Part shown: in pieces, positions 26,228-36,035 of the stretch
Layout of the letters: every line of letters begins with the position of its first letter
How positions within the stretch are numbered: position 1 is the stretch's first letter
Assembly: GCA_949294195.1 (NCBI GenBank)
Contig: CASFGK010000018.1
Location: 62,001-126,000 of the forward strand
Reading direction: 5' to 3'
Length of the DNA: 64,000 bases
Source of the DNA: an uncultured Bacteroidales bacterium
GTDB lineage: Bacteria > Bacteroidota > Bacteroidia > Bacteroidales > UBA932
Position numbers and translations under genes: made by a program
The notes under the pieces: model-generated
The model's input: the letters and a program-made list of their open reading frames with translations, nothing else
Database searches by the model: none
Told to the model about the DNA's origin: nothing

Positions 26228-26961
26228 TATATCTTCTCCTTGTTTGGTGATATCTTCCTGGCAACCTGCCTGCCCTGGTCCGACGGCTGAAGCGGCTTGA
26301 GCTTTTCCGCTCCGGCTTCTTTCCCGTTCATGACTTTCCGGACGGACATGACCCCGCCTTCCGGCTCTGACGATACCGCCGACGAATCCCTGTCCAGAGC
26401 GAGAGTATCTGTCAGGATAACGGTTTTCGGCCCGACGAACAATGTATCATACCCTTTCTGCACATCGAAATCATAAGAGCCGGTACCGGTCGAGTCGATA
26501 TAGAATGTCACACTGTCTACTGTCAGCAAGTCCCTGTTTGCAAGTCCAGACAGGTAGAATATCCTTTCCGGACGGTAGGATTCTGTGATGGCTTTGGACT
26601 GGGAAATGCTCTCAAGGCGCACTCTCTCGGCTTTGAGCTCCTGAAGTCTGTCTTCCAGTATCACCACAGACTCTTTCAGTATCCTTGCATACCTGTCCGG
26701 ATCCTTTATATAATAGGCCATACTGCGCCTGTAGTCATCAGCCGTATAGCCGAACTTTTCGAATACAGGCTCGTACACCAGCAATGTATCCGCCATACGC
26801 CTGGTGTTGGCATCAGACGAAATCCTTTCGTCCACGACAAACATCATGGCGTAAATCTCTGCCATCTTGCCGCGCGGTATGACCTTGCCTTTCCTTCCGC
26901 ACGCGGCAGAAGAAAAGACAATGGCAGCCACAACGGCAGAAAACAGGAAAAACCTACGCAT
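26227..26961 (-). CDS. DUF4296-type lipoprotein
   Basis: 244 residues. Signal peptide with lipobox SAAC (Cys21). The following segment Val-Ile-Pro-Arg-Gly-Lys-Met-Ala-Glu-Ile-Tyr-Ala matches the start of the DUF4296 domain found in Bacteroidetes lipoproteins of unknown role. The domain is followed by a helical, probably coiled region (about 95-125) and a beta-rich tail. It sits in an operon of translation and secretion genes, 5 bases after pheT. Confidence 0.75.
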   Translation of the reverse strand: MRRFFLFSAVVAAIVFSSAACGRKGKVIPRGKMAEIYAMMFVVDERISSDANTRRMADTLLVYEPVFEKFGYTADDYRRSMAYYIKDPDRYARILKESVVILEDRLQELKAERVRLESISQSKAITESYRPERIFYLSGLANRDLLTVDSVTFYIDSTGTGSYDFDVQKGYDTLFVGPKTVILTDTLALDRDSSAVSSEPEGGVMSVRKVMNGKEAGAEKLKPLQPSDQGRQVARKISPNKEKI

Positions 26962-26966
26962 ACATC

Positions 26967-29456
26967 CTATCTCAATACTGCTCCGAATTCATTTGTAAAG
27001 GCAGAAAGCAGTCTTGACATCACTTTCTCCACTTCGTTGTCCGTCAAAGTCTTTTCCGGATCCTGAAGAACGAACGCGATGGCGTACTGTTTCTTGCCCT
27101 GAGGAATCTTGTCTCCTCTGTAGACATCAAACAGGGAAACGTTCTTGAGAAGTTTCTTCGCACTCCTGAACGCAGCCTTGCGCAGCTGTGCATATTCCAC
27201 TCCCTCGTCAAGAAGAAGGGCCAGGTCGCGGCGCACCTCCGGGAACTTTGGCAGTTCCCTGTATCTGATTCTGTCTCTCTTGACAAGCTCGAAGAATACA
27301 GGCCAGCTGATTTCAGCAGCAAATACAGGCTGCTTTATGCCGAACTGCCTGAGCCTTGCAGGAGCTACTGTTCCCATGACGGCAAGCTGCTGGCCCGTGC
27401 CCGGAAGCCTGTATATGAGCCCCTCGGAAAACATGTCAGACGGAGCCGCTTCATATTCCATGGAATAGATATCGGCGCCGAAACGTTTAAACAGAAGTTC
27501 AAGATATCCTTTCAGCTGGAAATAGCTTCCTTTTTGCGCTTCCGCGCACCATGACTTCTCTCCGGGACCGGATATCAGGATTGAATATGCTGTCTTTTCA
27601 TCATAAGATGAAAGTACTTTCGGATCCCCGTCCGGTTTGAGTGCGTATACCGAGCCGTACTCGAAAATGCGGAGATTGTTCGCCTGTCTGTTGATATTGT
27701 ATGCTATCACCTCCAGCCCGTTGAGCAGGAGGGTCTGCCTCATGACATTGAGATCGGAACTGAGCGGATTTACTATGTGGACGCACTTCTCTTTCGGAAA
27801 GGTTGTCAGTTTTTCATAATATTCCTCTTTCGTGAGGGAATTGTTCATCGTCTCTACAAATCCGTTTGCAGCAAGGAAATCAGAAACGGCATTGCGGACT
27901 GCCTCCGGTTCAGGCTTTACCGAAGCATTGACCGACATACGGACTCCTGCAGGAAGCTCAATGTTGTTGTAACCGTAAATTCTGAGAATCTCCTCCACCA
28001 CATCGCATTCACGGCAGACATCCACCATATATGAAGGGACCGCCACTACAGCTCCGCACGGAGTCCCGTCTGCAGCAGTCCTGCGCCCGATGAACTCATA
28101 GGCCAGGTATTCAAGTATCTTCTCTATGGTATCATGTCCTATCTTCTTTCCTATGAAAGACTCTATCCTGTCATAGTCAAGGTCTACGACCTTCTTTTCA
28201 ATCTTCTCCGGATAGAATTCCTGGATCTTTCCGACAACTTTGCCTCCTGCAAGTTCTTCAATGAGAAGAGCCGCCCTCTTCCCCGCATATTCTATGATGA
28301 GCGGATCGGCCCCTCTTTCATTGCGGAAAGACGCGTCGGTCTTCAGTCCATGCCTCTTGGAGCTCTTCCTGACAGACACAGGGTTGAAATATGCGCTCTC
28401 AAGAAAGACATCTGTCGTGGACTCCGTAACTCCGGACTCCTCGCCTCCGAATACACCGGCAAGGCACATCGCTTTCTGTGGATTTGCAATCATCAGGTCC
28501 TCAGAGGAAAGCGTCCTTTCAACACCGTCCAGAGTAACGAATTTCTCCCCTTCCGCAGCCCTGCGGACCACCACCTTGTGTCCGAGAATCTTCGATGCGT
28601 CGAAAGCATGGAGGGGATGTCCGGTCTCCATCTGGACGAAATTGGTGATATCCACTACATTGTTGATAGGTCTGAGTCCTATTGAAAGAAGTTTTTTCTG
28701 CATCCACTCGGGTGAGGGACCTATCCTTACCCCTTTGATTGTAATGCCGGCATATCTCGGAGCTCCGTCAGCGGCATGTACATCCACCGGAATGGCTCCG
28801 TCGATTTCATCAGCGGAAGTACAGATCCCTTCCGGACCTTCTCTGAACGCCGACACATCGGGAATATTCAGCCTGCACGGAATATCGTTGAGTCTGAGGT
28901 ATGCATACAGATCGCGTGCGACACCGATATGAGAAGCGGCATCTACCCTGTTGGCCGTAAGCCCTATCTCTATCACATAGTCAGTGGCAAGATGAAGGTA
29001 GTCCCTGGCCGGAGTCCCCGGCACGGCTGACGGGTCAAGGACCATGATACCGTCATGCGAAGCCCCGATTCCGAGCTCGTCTTCGGCACAGATCATACCG
29101 TTGGACTCCACACCCCTTATCTTTGACTTCTTGATCTTGAAGTCCTCACCGAGCCTGGTTCCGACAGTAGCCAGCAGGACCTTCTGTCCGGCAGCTACGT
29201 TAGGGGCTCCGCAGACAACCTGCAGCAGTTCAGGAGCGCCTGTATTAAGTTTCGTAATGTGCAGATGGTCTGAATCAGGATGGTCATAACACTCGACCAC
29301 CTCTGCCACTATGACTCCGGCAAGACCTCCCGGAATCTCTTCCACCTGTTCAAGGGAATCCACTTCCAGACCTATTGAAGTAAGTGCGTCGGCGATCTGC
29401 TGCGCAGTAAGGCCGCACTCGATATAATCTTTGAGCCAATTATAAGATATTGTCAT
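26967..29456 (-). CDS. pheT: Phenylalanyl-tRNA synthetase beta subunit
   Basis: 829 residues, full length. Domain order as in the family: N-terminal tRNA-binding (EMAP-like) domain about 40-155, B3/B4 editing domain with FAxERGADP-type segment, B5 domain, catalytic-like core, and C-terminal FDX-ACB anticodon-binding domain (about 738-829, from FPEVRRDLALLLDE). With PheS (not in the window) it charges tRNA-Phe and edits Tyr-tRNA-Phe. It follows ftsY by 8 bases. Confidence 0.96.
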   Translation of the reverse strand: MTISYNWLKDYIECGLTAQQIADALTSIGLEVDSLEQVEEIPGGLAGVIVAEVVECYDHPDSDHLHITKLNTGAPELLQVVCGAPNVAAGQKVLLATVGTRLGEDFKIKKSKIRGVESNGMICAEDELGIGASHDGIMVLDPSAVPGTPARDYLHLATDYVIEIGLTANRVDAASHIGVARDLYAYLRLNDIPCRLNIPDVSAFREGPEGICTSADEIDGAIPVDVHAADGAPRYAGITIKGVRIGPSPEWMQKKLLSIGLRPINNVVDITNFVQMETGHPLHAFDASKILGHKVVVRRAAEGEKFVTLDGVERTLSSEDLMIANPQKAMCLAGVFGGEESGVTESTTDVFLESAYFNPVSVRKSSKRHGLKTDASFRNERGADPLIIEYAGKRAALLIEELAGGKVVGKIQEFYPEKIEKKVVDLDYDRIESFIGKKIGHDTIEKILEYLAYEFIGRRTAADGTPCGAVVAVPSYMVDVCRECDVVEEILRIYGYNNIELPAGVRMSVNASVKPEPEAVRNAVSDFLAANGFVETMNNSLTKEEYYEKLTTFPKEKCVHIVNPLSSDLNVMRQTLLLNGLEVIAYNINRQANNLRIFEYGSVYALKPDGDPKVLSSYDEKTAYSILISGPGEKSWCAEAQKGSYFQLKGYLELLFKRFGADIYSMEYEAAPSDMFSEGLIYRLPGTGQQLAVMGTVAPARLRQFGIKQPVFAAEISWPVFFELVKRDRIRYRELPKFPEVRRDLALLLDEGVEYAQLRKAAFRSAKKLLKNVSLFDVYRGDKIPQGKKQYAIAFVLQDPEKTLTDNEVEKVMSRLLSAFTNEFGAVLR

Positions 29457-29464
29457 AACTTCCT

Positions 29465-30400
29465 TTATTTATTGAAATCCTCTTTCGAGAACAATGAATC
29501 CACAAACTCTTTCTTGTCAAAAACTTTCAGATCATCCACACCCTCTCCGATACCGATGAACTTGACAGGAACCCTGAACTGGTCGACGATACCTATGACC
29601 ACGCCACCTTTGGCAGTACCGTCAAGTTTGGTGACTGCAAGCGCGGTGATGTCCGTAGCCCTGGCGAATTCCTTTGCCTGCTGGAAAGCATTCTGTCCCG
29701 TAGAAGCATCAAGCACCAGCAGGACCTCGTGCGGAGCGTCCGGTATTACCTTACGCATCACATTGCGTATCTTGGTAAGCTCGTTCATGAGGTCTATCCT
29801 GTTGTGGAGGCGGCCTGCAGTATCTACAAGCACCACGTCAGCCCCTTTTGCCACGGCAGACCGGACCGTATCATAGGCTACCGATGCGGGATCAGAGCCC
29901 ATAGCCTGCTTCACGATATCCACTCCGGTCCGTTCCGCCCAGATGGACAGCTGGTCCACCGCCGCAGCCCTGAAAGTGTCGGCAGCGCCGAGCACCACTT
30001 TCCTGCCCTGAGCCTTGAGCATGCCTGCCAGCTTCCCGATAGTGGTAGTCTTCCCCACTCCGTTCACCCCGACCACCATGATGACATACGGTTTCTTCGT
30101 AAAGTCAAACGGACTTACAGTATCCGCACCGTCATCGGAAATGTCCAGAAGACCGCTTATCTCTTCCCTGAGCATTTCAGCGAGTTCGTCAAGGGAAACG
30201 TACTTGTCCTTATGGACGCGCTCTTCCAGATTGTCAATGATTTTCAGGGTAGTATCCACGCCCATGTCAGATGCGACGAGAGCTTCTTCTATAGCATCCA
30301 GCAGATCGTCGTCCACTCTGGACTTCCCGACAACCGCTCTGGAAAGCTTCTCGAAAAAACTGCGCTTGGTCTTCTGTACCCCTTTATCGAATATGCCCAT
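29465..30400 (-). CDS. ftsY: Signal recognition particle receptor FtsY
   Basis: 311 residues: NG domain only, without the long acidic A domain of E. coli FtsY. GTPase motifs: G1 GVNGVGKTT (about 112-120), DTAGR (about 195-199) and [10 protein letters not shown] (about 253-262). It docks the SRP-ribosome complex at the membrane. First gene of a seven-gene minus-strand operon (ftsY to deoC) with a perfect -7 box upstream. Confidence 0.95.
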   Translation of the reverse strand: MGIFDKGVQKTKRSFFEKLSRAVVGKSRVDDDLLDAIEEALVASDMGVDTTLKIIDNLEERVHKDKYVSLDELAEMLREEISGLLDISDDGADTVSPFDFTKKPYVIMVVGVNGVGKTTTIGKLAGMLKAQGRKVVLGAADTFRAAAVDQLSIWAERTGVDIVKQAMGSDPASVAYDTVRSAVAKGADVVLVDTAGRLHNRIDLMNELTKIRNVMRKVIPDAPHEVLLVLDASTGQNAFQQAKEFARATDITALAVTKLDGTAKGGVVIGIVDQFRVPVKFIGIGEGVDDLKVFDKKEFVDSLFSKEDFNK

Positions 30401-30436
30401 ATTATTTATTGAATGTCTTGCAGGTTATAAATCTTG

Positions 30437-30444
30437 CAAAGATA
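30437..30444 (-). promoter_or_regulatory. -7 promoter box of the ftsY-pheT operon
   Basis: TATCTTTG on the minus strand, full match to TAnnTTTG, 36 bases before the ftsY ATG. It is divergent to, and 12 bases from, the plus-strand box at 30457. Confidence 0.7.
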
Positions 30445-30456
30445 GCAATAAAATCC

Positions 30457-30464
30457 TACATTTG
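30457..30464 (+). promoter_or_regulatory. -7 promoter box for the 30510 gene pair
   Basis: TACATTTG, full match to TAnnTTTG, 45 bases before the ATG at 30510. The two divergent boxes are so close that their polymerases would compete. Confidence 0.55.
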
Positions 30465-30509
30465 TAAGAGCCTGTCCAAAACCTCAACGATAACCGCCAA
30501 ATATTTACC

Positions 30510-30926
30510 ATGACCGTATTGATATCAGCCCTGATTCTGGCCTTGACCGGCTGGATTCCCGTAGAAGAGACGACTCTGTTCAACAAAATAGAAATTGACG
30601 GGACCGGATGGAATCTCAAGGAATCTCCACTCAGAGATCTCGATGAAAAGGATTTCGGAAGTCTCGGCCTTGTATTCCCGGAAGACTATTACGTCTACTG
30701 GAAAATCACGGACGGCAGACTGTACCTGACCTGCATCAGGAAAGCAGAAAGCGGACGGGAACCGCAGTACAGGATGTGGCCCGGAGAATACGTTCCTGCC
30801 GAAAACATTGAAAAAGCCACCCGCATGAAGTTTACCGGGAATGGAATCCCGGCATACTGGTTCAGCGACACACTGTACGCATACAAAGGGAAGCCGTTAG
30901 GCACATCCCGGAAAAGCCGGCTTTAA
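30510..30926 (+). CDS. Unrecognised small exported protein
   Basis: 138 residues, no family recognised. The first ~16 residues are hydrophobic (signal peptide or single anchor); there is no lipobox Cys. The rest is acidic to neutral and rich in aromatic residues, with Tyr/Trp-rich segments (YYVYWKITDGRLYLT, about 61-75). Likely an exported beta-rich protein. It has a promoter box upstream and is followed 12 bases later by another small gene of unknown function, then by the sulfation operon; whether the three are linked is not known. Confidence 0.6.
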   Translation: MTVLISALILALTGWIPVEETTLFNKIEIDGTGWNLKESPLRDLDEKDFGSLGLVFPEDYYVYWKITDGRLYLTCIRKAESGREPQYRMWPGEYVPAENIEKATRMKFTGNGIPAYWFSDTLYAYKGKPLGTSRKSRL

Positions 30927-30938
30927 AGAATATATGAA

Positions 30939-31379
30939 ATGGAAAACGAACTCGTTTTCAAGGACGGCATGCTTGTGTCTGTCAGGTCTTTCGAAAACAA
31001 GCCGGCAAATGACGGGATCGAATTCAGTGAATTGCTCGATATCGCCAGGAATAAGGTCCATGCTAAAATTTCAGGAGGAGAACTCGGGACATTTATCCGG
31101 AAGGAACGGTTCCGGATTACCCTTATGTTAAACTCACTGAAATGCCAGGCGGACGAAGAAGGCAATCTGCTCGACTGTGATATCCGCGTATTAAGGACGC
31201 AACTGACGGATGACAGGACTGATGCCATAGTCTCGGCTTTCAAAGATGAGCTGAAGCGGGCCGGCAGACTGAAAATGTACAGAATCCATGATAAATATTC
31301 TATCGGCGACAACCTGACCTGGACAATACCTATAGTCAATCCTGTCCCGGATCCGGAAGAAAAGAAGCCAAGACTATAA
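30939..31379 (+). CDS. Unrecognised small cytosolic protein
   Basis: 146 residues, no signal peptide and no membrane helix; mixed charged composition with a Pro-rich C-terminus (VNPVPDPEEKKPRL). The central part alternates charged and hydrophobic residues and ends in a helix rich in Lys/Glu (DAIVSAFKDELKRAG). No motif is recognised. Probably co-transcribed with the exported protein upstream. Confidence 0.58.
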   Translation: MENELVFKDGMLVSVRSFENKPANDGIEFSELLDIARNKVHAKISGGELGTFIRKERFRITLMLNSLKCQADEEGNLLDCDIRVLRTQLTDDRTDAIVSAFKDELKRAGRLKMYRIHDKYSIGDNLTWTIPIVNPVPDPEEKKPRL

Positions 31380-31483
31380 AAAGCGAAAAATTGACAACAA
31401 ATACATCTGTCATGTAACTTCCGTTGCATGCTTATTGCTTGGAAAAACCGTTTTTGCTGACTTATCGACATAAGCATGTTCTG

Positions 31484-33046
31484 ATGGAAGGGAATTTTGA
31501 GATAATTTTTGTACTTCTGACTCTCCTTGTAATGCTTGCCGTCCTGGTTGCAGACCTCATGCGGCCGGGACTTGTCATGTTTTCAGTGTGCGTACTTTTC
31601 ATGTGTACGGGAATTCTGTCCCCGCAAGAACTCCTGGCAGGATTCAGCAACGAAGGAATGATAACGGTCGCCCTGCTTTTCCTTGTGAGCGAGGGCATCC
31701 GGAGAAGTGACGCACTGGGACACATGATCAGTCACATACTGCCGGTACGCCCCGGAAAAAAACAGACGGTAAGGAAAGGCTATTCCAAGCTGATGCCTAC
31801 TGTCGCAGGTATTTCCGCATTTCTGAACAACACCCCTATTGTGGTGATTTTCATCCCGATCGTAAAGGAATGGGCCGCAAAGGCGGGACTGAATGTGAAA
31901 AAGTTCCTCATACCTGTTTCCTACGCCGCCATTCTCGGAGGAATGTGCACCCTGATAGGCACTTCCACAAATCTAGTAGTACATGGAATGATGCTGGAAG
32001 AAGGATATGAAGGATTTTCGATGTTCGAGCTCGGAAAAGTCGGGGGTGTGATTGCCGTCGCAGGCATATTATACATAATGCTGTTCGGGAACAGGCTTCT
32101 GCCTTCGGACAAGACTCCTGAAGAAGAAGCCGTATCGGAACAAGGGAAAAACCTCCACAAAACAGAAGCTGTCATCGGGCCTCGTTTCAAGGGGGTGAAT
32201 ATCCCTTTCAGGGATTTCGATTTCTCCAAGCGCTACGGAGCGGAAATAGTTGAAGTCCGCAGGAACGGCGAACCCCAGTCCGATCTGGAAAACCTGACAC
32301 TCAAGGAAGGCGACACCCTCATAATCAATGCCGATGATTCCTTTTTTTCAAGTTGGGGGGATTCCAGCGAATTCCTGATGCTGAGCAACGGCAAGCCACA
32401 CCGCCTCCCGTGCCCCAAATGGAAAAAATGGGTTTCCGTAGGACTTCTGACACTCATGATCGCAGGCGCAACTTTCGGACAGATGCCGGCGGTAAAGGCA
32501 CTGGTACCGGGAATGGAGCTGGACATGTTCTTCTGGGTGTGTCTGGTAACGGTCATCATGGCCGTCCTGAATCTTTTCCCGGCAAAAAGATATACGAAAT
32601 TCATTTCCTGGGACATACTGGTGACCATAGCCAGCGCCCTGGCAATCAGCAAGGCCATGGCCAATTCCGGCCTTGCGGACATGCTTGCAGGCATGCTTAC
32701 TTCCGCCATATCAGGCAATGTATCCCCGCTGGTAGTTCTGGCCGCACTTTACATCACCACCAACATCATTACGGAACTTATCACGAACAACGCCGCGGCG
32801 GCTTTCGCATTTCCTATTGCAATGTCCGCCGCCACACAGCTCGGAGTCGACCCGATGCCGTTTTTCGTAGCCATAACCATTGCAGCCTCGGCAAGTTTCT
32901 CGACACCTATAGGTTACCAGACCAACATGATAGCCCAGGGTATCGGGAACTACAAGTTCAGGGATTTCACCCGGATCGGACTGCCGCTGAACCTGCTGGC
33001 ATTCATTATATCGATGATACTTATACCTGTGTTCTGGAAATTCTGA
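31484..33046 (+). CDS. SLC13-family permease with TrkA-C domain (probable sulfate importer)
   Basis: 520 residues from ATG 31484; the frame is open from a TTG at 31424, but the ATG directly precedes the first membrane helix. About ten to twelve membrane segments, with the SLC13 signatures SAFLNNTPIVV (about 113-123) and a second conserved ITNNAAAAF near 429-437. Between the membrane halves is one soluble RCK/TrkA-C-like domain (about 235-290). Many bacterial SLC13 members of this shape carry sulfate. Being first in an operon with cysC, cysD, cysN and a sulfotransferase makes sulfate uptake the most likely role. Confidence 0.82.
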   Translation: MEGNFEIIFVLLTLLVMLAVLVADLMRPGLVMFSVCVLFMCTGILSPQELLAGFSNEGMITVALLFLVSEGIRRSDALGHMISHILPVRPGKKQTVRKGYSKLMPTVAGISAFLNNTPIVVIFIPIVKEWAAKAGLNVKKFLIPVSYAAILGGMCTLIGTSTNLVVHGMMLEEGYEGFSMFELGKVGGVIAVAGILYIMLFGNRLLPSDKTPEEEAVSEQGKNLHKTEAVIGPRFKGVNIPFRDFDFSKRYGAEIVEVRRNGEPQSDLENLTLKEGDTLIINADDSFFSSWGDSSEFLMLSNGKPHRLPCPKWKKWVSVGLLTLMIAGATFGQMPAVKALVPGMELDMFFWVCLVTVIMAVLNLFPAKRYTKFISWDILVTIASALAISKAMANSGLADMLAGMLTSAISGNVSPLVVLAALYITTNIITELITNNAAAAFAFPIAMSAATQLGVDPMPFFVAITIAASASFSTPIGYQTNMIAQGIGNYKFRDFTRIGLPLNLLAFIISMILIPVFWKF

Positions 33047-33050
33047 CACT

Positions 33051-33650
33051 ATGGAAGAAAACAACATTTACCCTATATTCTCGAAAATGCAGAGCCGCTC
33101 AGATAAAGAACGGTTTCTGGGGCAGAAAGGTCTTACCCTATGGTTTACCGGACTTTCCGGATCCGGGAAAAGCACAGTAGCCGTTGCGCTTGAACAGGCT
33201 CTCTCCGGGGAAGGGATTTTCTGCAGGATCATAGACGGAGACAATGTCCGGTGCGGACTCAACTCAGGTCTCGGATTCTCTCCTCAAGACCGGAAAGAAA
33301 ACATACGCAGGGTAGCAGAAGTATGCAGACTGTTCACACAGACCGGAATAGTCACTCTGGCTACATTCATAAGCCCGACAAGGGAACTGAGGGAGATGGC
33401 AAGAGAAATCATCGGAGCTGACGATTTCATGGAAATCTTCATTTCAACGCCTCTGGAAGAATGCGAAAAAAGGGACGTGAAAGGACTCTATGCCAAGGCA
33501 AGACGTGGTGAAATCAGTGAATTCACCGGGATATCCGCTCCGTTCGAAGCCCCCGTGAGCCCGGACATGAGCATAGACACTTCCCGTCTGGGCGTGGAAG
33601 AGTGCGTGGAAAGGATCCTCGATGCCGTGATTCCGAAAGTGAAGATATGA
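33051..33650 (+). CDS. cysC: Adenylyl-sulfate kinase
   Basis: 199 residues. Phosphorylates APS to PAPS, the activated sulfate donor. Walker [10 protein letters not shown] at 34-42, the APS-binding DGDNVR (63-68) with following [14 protein letters not shown], and the lid segment KGLYAKAR. Complete length. Separate from CysN here, unlike the fused NodQ type. It starts 4 bases after the permease gene and ends at the start region of cysD. Confidence 0.95.
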   Translation: MEENNIYPIFSKMQSRSDKERFLGQKGLTLWFTGLSGSGKSTVAVALEQALSGEGIFCRIIDGDNVRCGLNSGLGFSPQDRKENIRRVAEVCRLFTQTGIVTLATFISPTRELREMAREIIGADDFMEIFISTPLEECEKRDVKGLYAKARRGEISEFTGISAPFEAPVSPDMSIDTSRLGVEECVERILDAVIPKVKI

Positions 33651-33670
33651 ACAACAATAAAGTCAATATA

Positions 33671-34582
33671 ATGGAAGAAAATTACAGTTTGAGCCATCTT
33701 AAGGCTCTTGAAGCCGAGTCTATCCACATCATCAGGGAAGTGGCGGCAGAGTTCCGCAATCCGGTGATGCTGTATTCCATAGGGAAAGATTCATCCGTGA
33801 TGGCAAGACTTGCCGAAAAAGCGTTCTATCCGGGAAAACCGCCGTTTCCGCTCATGCACATCGACACAAAATGGAAATTCAAGGAAATGATACAGTTCCG
33901 CGACCGGTACGCAAAAGAGCACGGATGGAATCTCATAGTAGAGTACAACAGGAAAGCATACGAAGCCGGAGTCGGTCCGTTTACGCACGGAAGCAAAGTG
34001 CATACGGATCTGATGAAGACACAGGCACTGCTTGAAGCTCTGGGAAAATACAAGTTCGACGCAGCCTTCGGAGGGGCGAGGAGAGACGAGGAAAAGAGCC
34101 GTGCGAAGGAAAGGATATTCTCTTTCAGGGACGAATTCCAGCACTGGGACCCCAAAAACCAGAGGCCTGAACTGTGGGATATCTACAACACCCGGATCCG
34201 GGAAGGGGAAAGCATCCGGGTATTTCCTCTGAGCAACTGGACGGAGCTTGATATCTGGCAGTATATCCGCCGCGAGAACATCCCTATCGTCCCTCTGTAT
34301 TTTGCAAAGGAACGTCCTACTGTAGAGATAGACGGGAATCTCATCATGGCAGATGACGACCGTCTTCCGGAGAAATACCGGAACCGGATAAAAATGCGCA
34401 GGGTCCGTTTCAGGACACTCGGGTGCTGGCCGCTGACAGGCGCAATAGAGAGCGATGCCGACACAATCGAGAAAATCGTGGAAGAAATGATGGTAACGAC
34501 CAAGAGCGAACGCACCACCAGAGTAATCGATTTCGACCAGGAAAGCAGTATGGAACAGAAAAAGAGGGAAGGTTATTTTTAA
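33671..34582 (+). CDS. cysD: Sulfate adenylyltransferase subunit 2
   Basis: 303 residues from ATG 33671; another ATG at 33647 overlaps the cysC stop (ATGA) and would add eight residues. The protein begins with the family pattern ([14 protein letters not shown]) and has the PP-loop motif SIGKDSSV and the [17 protein letters not shown] segment that binds ATP and sulfate. With CysN it makes APS from sulfate and ATP. Confidence 0.95.
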   Translation: MEENYSLSHLKALEAESIHIIREVAAEFRNPVMLYSIGKDSSVMARLAEKAFYPGKPPFPLMHIDTKWKFKEMIQFRDRYAKEHGWNLIVEYNRKAYEAGVGPFTHGSKVHTDLMKTQALLEALGKYKFDAAFGGARRDEEKSRAKERIFSFRDEFQHWDPKNQRPELWDIYNTRIREGESIRVFPLSNWTELDIWQYIRRENIPIVPLYFAKERPTVEIDGNLIMADDDRLPEKYRNRIKMRRVRFRTLGCWPLTGAIESDADTIEKIVEEMMVTTKSERTTRVIDFDQESSMEQKKREGYF

Positions 34583-34592
34583 AGCAACAGCA

Positions 34593-36023
34593 ATGGAAAC
34601 AAAGAAACCCAGCATAGAAGAATACCTTGAGCAGGACGAGAAAAAGGACCTTCTGCGCCTGCTCACTGCAGGATCTGTAGATGACGGCAAGTCCACGCTC
34701 ATCGGAAGACTTCTGTACGACAGCAAAAGAATATACGATGACCAGCTGCAGTCTCTGGAAAGGGACAGCCAAAGAATGGGAAAAGCCGGAGACCACATCG
34801 ACTATGCCCTCCTTCTTGACGGACTCAAGGCGGAAAGGGAGCAAGGCATAACCATCGATGTCGCATACAGGTATTTCTCCACAAACAAAAGGAAGTTCAT
34901 CATAGCAGACACTCCCGGACACGAACAGTACACCAGAAATATGATTACAGGCGGCTCCACCGCCAATCTTGCGATAATCCTGGTGGATGCACGAAACGGC
35001 ATTCTCACGCAGACCCACAGGCACACCTATCTGGTCTCGCTGCTCGGCATAAAGCATATTGTACTGGCAGTAAACAAGATGGATCTGGTGGATTTCTCCA
35101 GGGAACGATATGATGAAATAACATCGGAATATATCGGATTTGCAAGGAATCTCGGCATAGAAGACATACAGTGCATCCCGCTTTCTGCCCTGGACGGAGA
35201 CAATGTCGTGGAAAAAAGCGGGAGGACCCCGTGGTATGAAGGCCCGTCCCTGATGGAATACCTTGAGACTGTCAGGATAGACAGGGACATCAACATGGAT
35301 GACTTCCGCTTCCCGGTACAGTATGTTCTAAGACCCGATCTGAATTTCAGGGGATTCAGCGGAAAGATATCGTCCGGCACTATCCGCAAGGGCGACACTG
35401 TCATGGCCCTTCCGTCCGGAAAGACTTCCAGAGTCAGGAGCATAGTGACATACGACGGCAATCCGGACTACGCATTCGCTCCGCAGTGCATCACCGTCAC
35501 ACTGGAAGACGAAATAGACCTTTCAAGAGGGGAAATGCTGGTAAAGCCTGACAACAGGCCATTAACCGGACACCATTTCAAGGCGATGGTCGTATGGATG
35601 GACGAGGAGAAGATGGACAGGAACAAAGCGTTCTTCCTGAAACAGACTACAAACACCACCCGTGCCCATATCGGAAAAATCGACTACAGGGTGGACGTCA
35701 ACACTCTTGAGCATCTGGAATCTGACGGGCTTTCCCTTAATGAAGTGGGGCTTGTGCACATTTCCTCATCAAGTGTCCTGATGTATGACAGCTACAGGAC
35801 CAACAGGGCCACAGGCTCGTTCATCATCATCGACCCTATCAGCAATTTCACCTCAGGCGTGGGAATGATTATCGGACCGGATGACGATGCGGAAACCTCC
35901 GGTGCCGGGACTATGACGGTAGTCCTGCACGAACTCGGAATAGGAGAAGAGCACTTCGAAGCCGTAGAGAAGGCATGTGCGTTCATGCGAAGCAAAGGCA
36001 TCGATGTCAAATGTGTAAAATAA
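34593..36023 (+). CDS. cysN: Sulfate adenylyltransferase subunit 1 (GTPase)
   Basis: 476 residues. EF-Tu-like GTPase that drives APS synthesis by CysD: G1 GSVDDGKST (27-35), G3 DTPGHEQ (about 105-111), G4 NKMDL (about 160-164), then two beta-barrel domains. No CysC fusion at the C-terminus, consistent with a separate cysC. 10 bases after cysD and 12 before the sulfotransferase. Confidence 0.95.
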   Translation: METKKPSIEEYLEQDEKKDLLRLLTAGSVDDGKSTLIGRLLYDSKRIYDDQLQSLERDSQRMGKAGDHIDYALLLDGLKAEREQGITIDVAYRYFSTNKRKFIIADTPGHEQYTRNMITGGSTANLAIILVDARNGILTQTHRHTYLVSLLGIKHIVLAVNKMDLVDFSRERYDEITSEYIGFARNLGIEDIQCIPLSALDGDNVVEKSGRTPWYEGPSLMEYLETVRIDRDINMDDFRFPVQYVLRPDLNFRGFSGKISSGTIRKGDTVMALPSGKTSRVRSIVTYDGNPDYAFAPQCITVTLEDEIDLSRGEMLVKPDNRPLTGHHFKAMVVWMDEEKMDRNKAFFLKQTTNTTRAHIGKIDYRVDVNTLEHLESDGLSLNEVGLVHISSSSVLMYDSYRTNRATGSFIIIDPISNFTSGVGMIIGPDDDAETSGAGTMTVVLHELGIGEEHFEAVEKACAFMRSKGIDVKCVK

Positions 36024-36035
36024 ACTGACAGAAAG

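Noticed and set aside
33791-34798. Long minus-strand open frame opposite cysD/cysN
   Set aside because: Antisense to two clearly identified enzymes; Phe/Pro/Val-rich shadow translation without motifs.
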